64,000 nt of DNA from Poronia punctata (Eukaryota; Ascomycota; Sordariomycetes; Xylariales; Xylariaceae), in contig MU401524.1 in the NCBI GenBank assembly GCA_022579005.1, positions 1 to 64,000 of the forward strand, written 5' to 3'. The translations under genes were made by a program, and so were the position numbers. Of the stretch, positions 47,200 through 58,297 are shown piece after piece; the first letter of the stretch is position 1; each line of letters begins with the position of its first letter. The notes below the pieces were generated by a model. That model had not been told where the DNA came from. It saw only the letters and a list, made by a program, of their open reading frames with translations, and ran no database searches.

Positions 47200-49004
47200 A
47201 CACTTTATGAGGTACAGCTTCGAGCTGCCTCTTTATATCGGCATTTGAAAAGGTCTCCAAGCCCTCGATTTAGAATGATGCATCACTGCATTATAGGTAC
47301 GTGCGTTTCGTGTACAGCATCCCGCGGCGGGCCATCCTATTGGTGTTAGTACTTGCCCGTTACCGGCTGAAACCTGCAGCATGTCACATGTGCATCTCTA
47401 TCTACGCCTACCCCCGGGATCTTAAAATGCTATACTTTCGAGCGTAACCACACGGGGCCAATTCTATACTACTTTAACCATTTCATCTTTCCCGGTCTCC
47501 TATTCTCGAATACCGTAGATACATACCGCCGGTCTTCTCATCGATTGTCTTGTCTATCTCGGGAAACCCCACTCGGACGTTGTGGGTTGCATTGATCGGC
47601 CAATCCCGGGTGTAACTCGAATATGGTATATCACCCGATCCACCGAAAGGAAGCGAGTGTGATTGTTCAGCTCAACAAAACACGCAGGTCGTTGCCATTT
47701 CGACGAGAATAATTTTAAAGTCTAGCTGTCCATTGTCACACAAGGAGAGCGGGTTGTTTATGTCTTGATCTATCAGGCTGGCATGACTACCCACCTACCT
47801 ATTCTAGATGTATATGTGAACAGGTAGTCCGACGATGGATATACTACACATGCTGGGTTGGGCCAAAGTATCAAAGTATTTTACTTGCTATCTACATACT
47901 TACATAATCAAAGGTAGGATGTTTGAACTGGCGAGGTAAAAAAAACAATGATATCGTTCCTCAGATAATATGCAACGAAGCATAGGTAAGGTAACTAAGA
48001 AATCACAACTGATCCAATTAGCAAAAAAGACCTATTCCACCCCTCCTTCCATTTTGTTCTTTTGGCGATTTGCTCAAGGTCTGTCAGAGTGACAAATGCC
48101 TACTTTACTCAAAGGAACAACAAAGACCATAGAATAGAATGGGCATTCATCGTTAAACTGCCTTGTCGGTGGTCTTTTTGCCCAAGGTAAGGGACACAAA
48201 GGTGTTAGAGAGAGAGGGAGGGAGGGAGAGAGAGAGAGCTTTCTATCAAGCCTCAAGAATGTCCGGACAGTTCTTTATCGCTCAATAAACGCGTGATGGC
48301 TAACATATGGTTTTATTCGAGAAACGGCCCTGGTGGTAACGTCTTAGGTGAATCGACCAAAATAGTCCCTCTCTCCTACATAGTTAGTAGTTACTGTGTA
48401 CAGTACAAAAGATGCCTATTTTGAAGTTGATACACATTATCACCGGTGCTAAGGTAGTAACCGAGTATTTCACAAAGCAAAATAAAGGTCAACTTTTCCC
48501 TTCTTGTGTAGGTAAGTAGGTAGGTAGAGAGATAACTCTTCCAAAAAAAAAAAAAACAAAAAAAAAACCTAACAAGACAATTACACTATTGATTGTCCTG
48601 TTCGAGAACCATCTTGAACTCTTCTCTATGACAGCCATTGTCCTGAACACCTTTGAAAGAAGTAAAAGAAAAAAGAAACAATCCAGTTCTTTCACCAACA
48701 ACGAACGAATACCCCTTTGAACAAAGAAACAATACAAGACAATTGTCCCAACCCGTGTATACAAAATGGTCACGATCTTCTTCCTCTTCCTGTTCATTCC
48801 AGAAAATATTCATCAACAACAACAATTCATCAACCAACCAACCAAGCCAAGGTAAGTAAGTCCGAAATCTTCACCTCTTTTTAACACTTCATCCACAGAG
48901 ATCTCACCACTAGCCACTACTACACACCTTCTTCTCCCCTTTTTCCGCGCGCGTTTCAGCATATACCATTACGACCAAACAGACCGTAAGTAAGAAAAGA
49001 AAAA
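46936..49004. other. Intergenic with G/C homopolymers and an assembly gap
   Basis: Carries a run of more than 25 G at about 46990-47016, ten N at 47100-47109 and a C/G-only tract at about 47112-47199. Frames across these are artefacts. Further right lie an (AG)n tract near 48210-48238, an A-rich tract at 48543-48568 and CAA-rich leader sequence (48810-48850) before the next gene. An apparent GTAAGT at 48855 suggests a 5' UTR intron, but I could not prove one. Confidence 0.6.
47100..47109. other. Assembly gap (10 N)
   Basis: Ten undetermined bases between a G-run side and a C-run side. The true length is unknown. The opposing homopolymers suggest a hairpin-prone or polymerase-slipping locus that stopped sequencing. 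Confidence 0.98.
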
Positions 49005-49478
49005 ATGTGTCTATACCGCAAATCCGTCTTCTCCTGCAACCATTCCCAAATCGCCTCGACTCCATTATCCCTCTGTTGTGCAGCACAAAACCAATCATCA
49101 TCATCATCATCATCATCACAACAACAGGAGAAAATGTGCGAAGAGGTCCAAACCCACGGCCGCAGCACGATCCGTATCGCAAGACCATGCGATATCTGTC
49201 GTGCGAAGAAAGACGCTAGTGATGAGATCTTTGAAGAGGTGAAGAGGAGGATGGCCGTGCTTAGAGAACATTTGGAAGGTTCGTATGGTGAGTGTTTGAA
49301 GCTTGTTGGGGAGGCGGGGGTCAAGGTGGAGGAGGAGATGCCGGTTGTGAAGAAGAAGAAGGTCGAAGGTGAGAGTGAAGGTGAGGGGGAGGGTGAGAAG
49401 AAGGATCCGGTGGCGGAATTCTTGAGGATGAAGAGGAGTGAGAAACATTCGCATCTTATGATGTTGGGTGGTTCTTGA
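49005..49478 (+). CDS. Small unrecognised protein with Cys/His N-terminus, 157 aa
   Basis: Starts MCLYRKSVFSCNHSQ, which resembles short fungal proteins that open with a Met-Cys and an FxCxH pair. Then comes a poly-Ser stretch encoded by (TCA)n, a CDICRAKK motif (Cys-x2-Cys), a predicted helical region of about 40 residues (EEVKRRMAVLREHLEGSYGE) that could form a coiled coil, and an acidic/basic low-complexity tail. The Cys/His residues could bind a metal, but this is only inferred. No signal peptide. Start context AAAAAATGT is good. Confidence 0.6.
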   Translation: MCLYRKSVFSCNHSQIASTPLSLCCAAQNQSSSSSSSSQQQEKMCEEVQTHGRSTIRIARPCDICRAKKDASDEIFEEVKRRMAVLREHLEGSYGECLKLVGEAGVKVEEEMPVVKKKKVEGESEGEGEGEKKDPVAEFLRMKRSEKHSHLMMLGGS

Positions 49479-49866
49479 TTTGGAAATTGTTGGTTGATTG
49501 ATTGATTGGTCTTGTTGAAAGGTGAGGTAGAAGTAGATACTTGCTGGGTAAGTAGATGGCTTTGATTATCTGATTCCAAGTAAGTAAATAATTAAAGGGA
49601 TATAAGTCCTTATCATACCAAACAATATTGGTGCCTCTCCGCCTCGCTTGCTTATATTCTTGTGAAATAAAATTGTGACGATAACTCGAGATGTACCGTG
49701 TCAATAATGGGTATCTCTGTTATTGAGCTATAGTATCAACCTCTCATACTTTGTATTGACGACATCCCCCCCCTAGCTTTGAAAGAGAGGCTATTAGTCG
49801 TTAGTAATTAGGTTGGTATTCGCCATACTCGTAAAGTGCATCAGCCAAGCCTCATACTCTTCTCTC
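49479..49866. other. Convergent intergenic region
   Basis: Separates the 3' ends of the small Cys protein gene (+) and the ALDH gene (-). A short TTGATTGATTGATTGG repeat lies near 49492 and a TACTCGTA word near 49829. No gene. Confidence 0.5.
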
Positions 49867-51841
49867 TTAATATTGCCCTTCCAGGGTCAGAGTACCTGTC
49901 TTGGTAATGAGATATTCATTGATAGCAACGTCTTTTCCCGACTCTTTTCCATAACCTGAATCCTTTATACCACCAAACGGAGACTCGGCAGAAGACGCAT
50001 TGCCTATACTCGAATCAGCCTAGACCATGGCGGACCGTAATCATGGAAGGAATATTACCTGTATTGAGTCCAATCATTCCTGCCTCTAGATTTTCAAATA
50101 GGCGCCATGTACGGTCGACATTCTTGGTGAAGCAGTAAGACGCAAGTCCCATCTGTAGATGTGTAGTTGTCAGCGTTGTCACCCCGACTTGGTTTGTATC
50201 TTCTCCATAACAAGTTAAGAAAGACTGAGACTTACACTAGTATTGTTTGCCGCTTTCACAGCCTCCTCTTCGGTATCAAAGGGGAACAGAGCCAAGAGTG
50301 GCCCGAATGTTTCCTCCGAGGCAATCTTCATGTTGGGTGTAGCACCGGCAATGATGGTGGGCTCGAAGAAGTAGCCATTGTTGATTTCCAGACGGTTTCC
50401 GCCGGTGAGGATACTGGCGCCGTTCTTCTTTGCGTCCTCTACCTGTGACGCTGTCTTGTCGAGGCCTTGGGGGACAGTCAGAGCGCCCATAGTCGTGTCT
50501 TCGTCAAGTCCATGACCGACGCGAAGGTTTCGGGCCTTTTCGGCAAGCAAAGCTGCGAACTTGTCGTAAACACCGCGTTGAACATAAACGCGGTTGGCCG
50601 TGATGCAAGCTTGGCCCGCATGTCTGAATTTCAGGGGTATAAGTGCTATAACGTCTAGGTCAGTCTCGTTCTCTTCGTTACTGTATAGGGCTTTAGGCAT
50701 CTAGCTTACCGTCGCAAGCCTGTTCCAAGTTTGCATCGTCGAATACCAAAAAGGGGCAATTGCCGCCAAGTTCAAGTGTCAGCTTCTTCAAGCTGTCGGC
50801 GCAGTGTGCCGATAAGATCTTGCCCACGCGGGTCTTCTTCCGTCAGCAAATCTTCAGCTCCTTCTCCGGCCAAGGCAACAACATACCGAGCCCGTGAACG
50901 ACACCTTCTTTACTATGGGGTGCTTGCATAGCGCTTCGCTTAACGAGGGCGTGTTGTCTAGCGTTGTCGGGAGAACGTTCATTACGCCTTTTGGGAACCC
51001 TGCCTTCTCGGCCAGATAGGCCAAGGTAAGGGCAGTGAGAGGAGTCTCAGGGGATGGCTTAACGACCATAGTGCATCCGGCCGCAAACGCTGCACTCGCT
51101 TTTCGGAGGACCATGCTGTGTGTATGTGTGTGTGTGTGTGAGAACTCACGTGAGAACTGGCCGACGGAGATGAGACTTCGAGGTACTTACGCGACGGGGA
51201 AGTTCCAAGGCACCAAGGCGGCGACGACGCCGATTGGCTGCTTGATGGTGAAAATTCTACGTCCGGGCAGTGCGGCTGGATATGTCGTCCCTTGAACACG
51301 TTCGGCCTCTCCGGCAAACCAGCGCGTGAACCCTGCCGCATAGTCGATCTCGCCACGGGCTTCGGCAAGCGGCTTGCCGGTCTCGTAGACGAGGATGCGG
51401 GCGAGGTCCTCTTTATTCTCGCGGATCAAAGTGTCCCATTTAGCAAGGAGGACCGACCGGGCGAGTGGAGTAAATTTCCTGTAGCTGGTGAAGGCCGCAC
51501 TGGCCGCCTCGACTGCAGCATCGACGTCTTCTACACTCATGTCGGGACATGATGCAAATGGCTTATTCGTGCCCGGGTCTTTGGGCAAATGGTTATCAGA
51601 TTGGGAAAACGACAGATATGTAAGGTAGGTAGATCATTCCGATGTCATCCGCGTACCTATAATGTCAAATCGCTTTCCCGACTTTGCTCCGACCCACTGG
51701 CCGTCGACATAACCGTCGTTACGGAACAGTTCCGGGTTACTCAACTTGAGCTACAATCTCTCATGTTAGCGCAGCCATGAGGTAATATATCAAGTGTGTG
51801 CTGGTGGGATTCACATCTATCAACGGCTTTGCGTGGGCCAT
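49867..51841 (-). CDS. Succinate-semialdehyde-dehydrogenase-like ALDH, 500 aa, eight exons
   Basis: NAD(P)-dependent oxidation of an aldehyde, probably succinate semialdehyde in GABA catabolism. Exons (-): 51841-51815, 51750-51657, 51578-51191, 51115-50887, 50833-50710, 50645-50236, 50152-50059 and 50003-49867, totalling 1503 nt. Motifs: GYVDGQWVGA at the start, VPWNFPVAM, cofactor-binding VVKPSPETP, FTGS and VGKIL, catalytic base Glu in LTLELGGN (about E267), nucleophile in RHAGQACITANR (C301), EETFGPLLALF, and C-terminal ESPFGGIKDSGYGKE. The last two favour the SSADH branch. No clear mitochondrial presequence, so it is likely cytosolic like yeast Uga2. Introns 2 and 4 end in AAG instead of YAG. 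Intron 3 contains a (TG)n run at about 51118-51140. Confidence 0.9.
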
Positions 51842-54800
51842 GGTAACTTGGATGACCTTGAAGGGCTATAGAGATTCGGCTCGGAGAAGATCAGGCAGTG
51901 CTATACAATATTCAGGCCGAGAGCCTACAAGTAAGTAATGCGCGAGGTCAATCAAGTCGTAGGGCTGTAGGATATCTACTGGTATTCTGGAACTGCCGAG
52001 CCTCGACTCGACTCATCGCTCCTAGTAATGTAGGTACTTACCTAACCTAGGTACAGAGACGTGTATAGCCATCTCTCCCCCGCACAACAGGCGCTCTCCG
52101 CATACCCTCTCCGCATATATTTTCCCCGCACGGAAGTGGCGTCCCGCCTTGTTCGGAACTTCCGTCCTCGGTTATTGTTCTACGTGTGCGTACGCATGTT
52201 TGAACAAGACTTGGAACCGGCTGCTCTTCTTCGCGCCCCCTAAGAGACCCTTACTCGTATAACAAGGGGGTAGGTAAAGGTTGCGATGTATATGTATATT
52301 TATGTAAAGGAAAGCGGGGTTTGTAAAAGAGGATACAAAAGTTGATATCAAGAAGCCAGGCCCGAAAACCCCTGCAGTGATTTGATGCTGTTGGTGGTTG
52401 CTATGTAATTTTGCAGTCTGTTTCTAAGATGACCTCACATGACATTTGCTGATAACAGGTTTGTCTAATCCCGCCTCAGGGGTGGTAGTAGTAGTAGTAG
52501 TAGTAGTAGAATTTTAACGTCTATCTTAGGTGGGTACCTAGCCCCCCTAGCCCCCTAGTCTAGCACTCCAGGTTCCTTAATAGATCCTCCAGACTAGCGT
52601 AGAAAATAACGGGAGCTAAGTGGGGTTACCGTGCGTACAGGCGTTTACTGTGTTAACTCCAGACGGGCATCCTAAAGTGCCTACGAGTACGAGTAAAGGG
52701 TCATCGCAAATTCTCAGCAATTTTTTCTAAAAAAAAGTAGAAAAAAGAGAAAAAAGAGAAAAAAGGAAGGACCCGAGAGCTATGTTATACGAGATTACGA
52801 GTAAAAAGGCGTTCAAGATATGCGAGCCTGTCTTGTTAAGGCTTAGCGTCACCAGCGTGTAGAGCTGCCCGCTAGTAGAGTGTGTAAAGCTGAGAATTTG
52901 TGGAGCTAAAGGGTTGCGACTACTTGTAAAGAGATAACGTCCTGTCAGATAAAAGTATGTCCATCATCTTGTGCGACTTAAAGACGCGAGTAATCAATTC
53001 CACTCTGTTGTAATGCCTGTGACGTTTTCCTGCCGAGGATACGCGCCAAACCTTCTCTATTCTCTTACACGTACAGTTTCCTCAGTTAACTTCCGCGGCC
53101 GTGACACATTAGGAACTTGGATCGACCGCATTATGAACACCCGCGTAACATCTGCGGGTAAGTGTGCCGGGTTTTCCTCAGTCTTAACAATTTATTTTAC
53201 TATAGTCCCGACAGTATTTTTCAAGTAACTGACACCAATGAATACTCGTACGATGATTCTCCTCTAAATATGGTTCAACTAGCTATCTAAGCTAACTTCT
53301 AGGGGTCTGGATGTCTGGGAGGGGTCATTCCTACTGCAGGGTACGGCTCGATGCGCATCCCCAAAGCCTAGGGTATCTGTGGGGATGAAAAGCTGGCTAG
53401 GTTCGGTCCGCATATTCGTTAAGACGCAGATTCCCACGAACCCCCTGTCTGGGCACACAAATATACACGTAGTGCCTAGACTGCAATGTAGACCCCCCGT
53501 CAGCTGCAGTTTGCCGATTTAGGTCTTGTCTAAACCTGAACAGGAACTTTTCCAAGCACCTGATGAACATCCCATCCGACGACGAAGGAGAGCTGGATTC
53601 CTCAGTACGCGCGCTAAGTCCGGCTCCCATGTCTTCGAGGTTGTTTTTCCTCTCCCTAGACAGGCCATCCCTAGTTACCTCACAACTTGTAAGCTCCTCA
53701 AGAAAGAAAAGCCCGGATCTAGACCTCCCACGACAATAGACACTGCATAAGCAGGCAACATATGGCTAGTTACATAATAATGTTGGCAGCTACGAGATAC
53801 GAATGCTTCGAGGTATTGGCGCCTATCTACCGCAATAACACTTTAGCATCTTCATCCCATAAGTTTATAGGGTTAGGTATAACTTATAAGGTGGTAGGCA
53901 CGGTCGACACGGCCGTTACATCGCTGAACTAGAAAGGGATACATGATGCGGAGCCGTTGTAACCGAGCAGAAGCCACTGTAACGGCCCAATTCTTAAGCA
54001 CGACTCTGGTTCTTGGCATGACGCCCTAATGAAGCCATTGTTCCGGATATTTAACTACATAATATCTGGAATATACCACAATCGCCACTGCTTATTGGGG
54101 CGATGGAATCGGGCTCTGGTTTAACGCAGATCCATGCGGCCAGTTTCAAGCTGGAATGCGTGTGCGTAGAGTCTCCCCGCAACGGTCAAGCATCTGGATC
54201 TTTTCCTCTTCGCCTTTGATAACCTGGCAGAGTCTGGACGGTGCAGGGGTGCCCCGAAATTCCCCACCAAGTTTCTAGGTTTGGTGCCTCTATGACGGTT
54301 GAACACGTCCATGGCGATTACTGACTGCCGTACGGTGTACCCTCCAAGTTAACTTCCAACACCAGGTGATGCAATCCCACAATCGGCCACCCCCCCCTCG
54401 TCACTCCCTAAAAGCGACATCCTTACCCTATCAAGAGATATCGGCGGCATGACCCTGAAAGCACACGCAACAATGCGGTAGCTTTCTACTTGGCATTCCA
54501 GCTACAGTATCCCGCTGCAAGCTTCTAATCCGCAGTCATGGTCTAGAAGTGTTGCTGAAGGCGAGACATGAAAACTGAAACATCCCGCCTGGGTGTCCAG
54601 ACAAGCTTGGCGGGCTGATGAGAAGCAATACCCACGGGGCTTGGGGGGGTCCCTCTCTAATCTCCAAGTCCCATTGTGATATGTGATGACAATGTGCATA
54701 GATGGATGGGTATTGCGAAGACGACGCTGGCATACTTACAAGATACATGCATTGGGGAAATGTAACCCCCTCTCGTGAATGGTTTGCCATGTCGTGTCGA

Positions 54801-54971
54801 TCGATGGGGTTATACAAAAGCTTGCCCATACGCCCCTAAAGAGAGCTTCGGTTCATCCATTCTCAAAGTGTCAGCCTTTAGACACGGATATATTCTGCAC
54901 GTCCAAGCCAAATACTCTACTTCCACCTGTTGATTTCCCCTTTTGGGAGCCCTTCTTTACCACGAGCTACT
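51842..54971. other. 3.1-kb gene-poor stretch
   Basis: No supported gene. Contains a (TAG)n run at 52486-52509, A/G-rich tracts at 52728-52765 and five TACGAGTA-type words between 52250 and 53260. The last 200 bp form the promoter of the second P450. Small frames at 53526 and 54121 have no family features. Confidence 0.5.
52486..52509. repeat. (TAG)n microsatellite
   Basis: Eight trinucleotide units in non-coding DNA. Confidence 0.9.
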
Positions 54972-57042
54972 ATGGGGCTGGCTGTCGCTTTCTTCTTGCT
55001 GGCGACGGCGCTGGCCACTGTTGTCGTTGTGAATCGCTTGACGGCCAAGAAGAAGGGGCCACTGCCGCCGGGCCCGAAAGGTCTGCCTCTGGTCGGAAAC
55101 ATGTTTGACCTCCCAAGCGAAGGTCAGGAATGGATGCACTGGCTTAAACATAAGGATCAGTATGGTATGTTCTTGGTCGAGCAATATATCTTATCAAAGC
55201 TATGCTGACTGTCCTGGATCAACTGTAGGGCCTATTAGTTCTGTTACTGCGCTAAGTAACACCATCGTGATTGTACATTCGCCCGAGATAGCTTTCGAAA
55301 TGTTTGAAAAAAAGTCATCGATTTACTCGTCGAGACCGAGACTACTCTTTGGCTCGGAGATGTAAGTCAAAATGTTACGCCTTGTTTCTCCGTCCCTTAC
55401 ACACGTAGACATACAACTATACATATATACGAACATTGATGGAATCCTAACGAATGCTCATCAAGGGTCGGCTGGGGGAGAGTCCCGGCCATGATGCCCT
55501 ACGGCTCATACTTCCGCGCCAACAGAAAGAGGATACATACAGCGGTGGGAACTCACTCGACCGTCCTGCCCTACGCACCATTGCAGGAGAAAGAGGCGCT
55601 CCGTTTCCTGTTGCGCGTGATGCGGAAACCAGATGATCTAGAGCACCATATCCGAACGTGAGTATTGTCTTTTCTTATACTGTAAATCATATATTTAACC
55701 TGAACCAAATCTAGTGAGGCCGGCGCCATGATTCTCAGCATGGTATACGGCTATACGATTGAGCCTCACAAGCCGGATCCATTAGTAGAGCTGGCCGATA
55801 CAGCTCTAAACCAATTTGCCCTGTCATCGGTTCCGGGAGGCTGGCTTGTGGATACAATACCTGCTTGTAAGCCCTCGCTCTTCCCATTCTCACCCTTTAC
55901 CCACTTTACGAGGAGAAGCTCAACATTGGCCAACAGTACGACACCTACCCGACTGGTTCCCCGGTGCCGGATTTAAAAAGATTGGAAAGGAATGGCGTAA
56001 AACGCTGGATATGGCGGCGACGAAGCCCTTCCTGTTTGCTAGACAGCAAATGGCCAGAGGGGTTGATAAGAAGTTCTACCTCTCCGGCTTTCCATCGGAA
56101 GACATGGCCCCGGAGGAGGATGAGATATTAAAGTGGACAGCTGTGAGATTCCATCCTCAGACTCTTTATGAAAAAGAAAACTAACATCTATAACGACATA
56201 GACCTCCTTGTATGCCGGTGGCTCTGATACAGTACGCTAGATCCTTTCTCATCATCTTTATCGCTTCAAAAATACTGACGCTAGATGAAAAAAACAGACT
56301 GTAAATACTCTATCCGCCTTCTTCCTAGCCATGACTCTCCACCCGGAAGTCCAAGCCAGAGCACAAGAAGAAATCGACAGGGTAGTCGGACCAGGCCGAC
56401 TGCCGACATTCGATGATCGGGATAACCTACCTTATATCAACGCCGTGGTACAAGAGGCCTGGAGGTGGCACGTCGTGCTACCTTTAGGCCTGCCTCATGC
56501 CTCGACTGCCGATCACTACATCAACGGCTATTTCATACCCAAGGGAGCAACTGTCATGTCGAACGTATGGTGCGTATTAATTAATATCACTACCCACTCC
56601 CATCACAGGTAGAAGAAGAAACCAACCCATGCTAACCTCGTCCCATCATAGGTGGTTCACCCACGACCCAGAAGTCTATCCGAACCCGGACAAATACGAC
56701 CCACTACGCTTCATGACCACGCCTCCCCCACCAGACCCAACCGAGTGGATATTCGGCTTCGGCCGTCGCATCTGTCCCGGTCGATTCTTCGCCCAGGGGT
56801 CGGTATGGTTGACGGTTGCGAAATCCCTAGCCGCCTTCAACATCAGCAAGGGCCTAGACGAATCCGGTCGCGAGATCGACCCGGTCGTGGAGGCCTCTAC
56901 GGGTGTCATCAGTCGCGTAAAACCTTATAAGGCTACGGTTAAGCCGAGGAGTCCCGAGTACGCGGCGTTAATTGAACAGGTTGAGTCTATGCATCCGTGG
57001 GAGAAGAGCCATGCCGAAGAGTTGGCGAGTGTTAAGGTGTAG
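54972..57042 (+). CDS. Cytochrome P450 monooxygenase, 522 aa, eight exons
   Basis: Exons 54972-55164, 55229-55361, 55466-55657, 55715-55866, 55937-56142, 56202-56231 (30 nt), 56298-56569 and 56652-57042, totalling 1569 nt. N-terminal anchor MGLAVAFFLLATALATVVVV, then a KKKGPLPPGPKGLPLVGNM proline hinge. I-helix AGGSDTT is split over two introns. K-helix EAWR, PERF-like YDPLRFM and haem loop FGFGRRICPGRFFA with C434. The overall look (short hinge, AGGSDTT, NVWW..HDPEVYPNPDKYDP) is that of the O-methylsterigmatocystin-oxidoreductase-like clan, which is large and varied; the substrate is unknown. The C-terminal tail is about ten residues longer than usual. Intron 2 ends in AAG. No biosynthetic core gene lies nearby. 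Confidence 0.9.
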
Positions 57043-57534
57043 ATTATCTAGGGGCTGTATAAGGTATCTAATTAAATATTCACTGTTATTTGACTATACA
57101 AACACAGAAACATTCACATGGTGCAAATGATGGGAGACGAATGGCTACTTCCTTGGCTTCGGGCGTCGGCTTTGGCATTAATTCTATTTTCTTCGTAGTG
57201 CTAGTTGTCTCGAGATTGAAAATCTTGGGGATGGGTGAACTAAGGGGTCGTATTCGTCCAAATACCAAGGTAGAACCTATGATTGTCATCGGATGTCTGG
57301 AGTAGATTGACAGAACGCTGATGCGAGTAATTAAGAACGGATCCTCTAGGTATATGTGGTGATGTTACTTACGGTTTACCTATCAAACAGGAAACATCAC
57401 AACGACAATGTACACGCGCCTCCCCCTTATTCTAGCCACAACTTCCTCAGCCACGCTAGGTTAGCCAGCCTCCCGGACTAGCGCAACATATTGGCATATA
57501 AGCTCGCCTCGACCAACCAATACTTGAACTGTTC
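57043..57534. other. Intergenic between P450 and tRNA
   Basis: P450 3' UTR and the tRNA 5' flank. No further gene seen. Confidence 0.5.
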
Positions 57535-57629
57535 GGCGAATTGGTGCAATGGTAGCATATAAGACTCCTATACCGTTCGCGGTGTGAGAGTACATCTTAG
57601 GGTTGCGGGTTCGAGTCCCGTGTTCGTCA
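57535..57629 (+). tRNA. tRNA-Arg (CCT) with 23-nt intron
   Basis: Cloverleaf: acceptor GGCGAAT/GTTCGTC with two G-T pairs, D arm GTGC-AATGGTA-GCAT, anticodon stem TAAGA/TCTTA, loop CTCCTAA with anticodon CCT, T arm GCGGG-TTCGAGT-CCCGT, discriminator A. The intron at 57571-57593 sits right after position 37, the canonical site. The mature tRNA is 72 nt. TTTTT near 57647 can end Pol III transcription. Confidence 0.9.
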
Positions 57630-58297
57630 ACAACTTGATTTGTGATTTTTCTTTTTTGGAATTTGTATGGGTGTGGTTGGAGATACGTACTTGTAACGTA
57701 TCTCCAACCAGTTTTGGTCTTTTTGATCAAGGGGACGTCACATAATCCTTTTCTTTCATAACTAGTATCCTAGCTTAGTACTCACTTGTCTCGATTTTTT
57801 ATTCCACGGTTGCGTTGCTTCACCACTCTTTAGAAGTGAAAGAAACTTTGGAACTTCTTGATTGTTTCCAAGCTATAATGGAATGGTGGGGTTGATTGTG
57901 GGGTGACGACAAGCTTCAGCCAGGCGCGTACGCGCTAGGTAAGTATTGGATGCGTCAAGCTACCCTTGGCTGAACGATTGCCGTTCTGAATCTTTGGGAG
58001 TCTCGAGGCTTGCAGCTCAAGACTTCATAATTACTACCTTACCTGCTTCTATGAGGCATTGTTTTCTTCCAACAAACAGTTGGGGTATTTATTGATAACC
58101 ATTTTCTGGACCGAAAGCGCTGTTTTGACCGTGAACCGCTTCCTCGCGACATTTCTGCTCTAGCATCCATTGAACGGGCCGGCGCATTTGCATAAGAGTT
58201 TATCTAGTAAGTAGGTAGGTAAGCTAGATGAACATGTTTACGACCGGATACATATAGTCGGTTAAAGTCGCAACCGCTCTATATATATATCGTCACA
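57630..58297. other. Intergenic, promoter side of bre2
   Basis: No gene. An imperfect inverted repeat, GTTGGAGATACGTAC then GTAACGTATCTCCAAC, lies at 57678-57711. A TATATATAT run precedes the bre2 start by about 15-25 bp. Confidence 0.5.

Noticed and set aside
46908..47349. Gly-rich and Pro-rich reading frames across the N gap
   Set aside because: They consist only of translated G/C homopolymers and undetermined bases and have no protein evidence.
30000..57042. Secondary-metabolite cluster (two P450s, ALDH, ABC transporter)
   Set aside because: No core synthase or pathway regulator; the genes are separated by housekeeping genes and face different directions.
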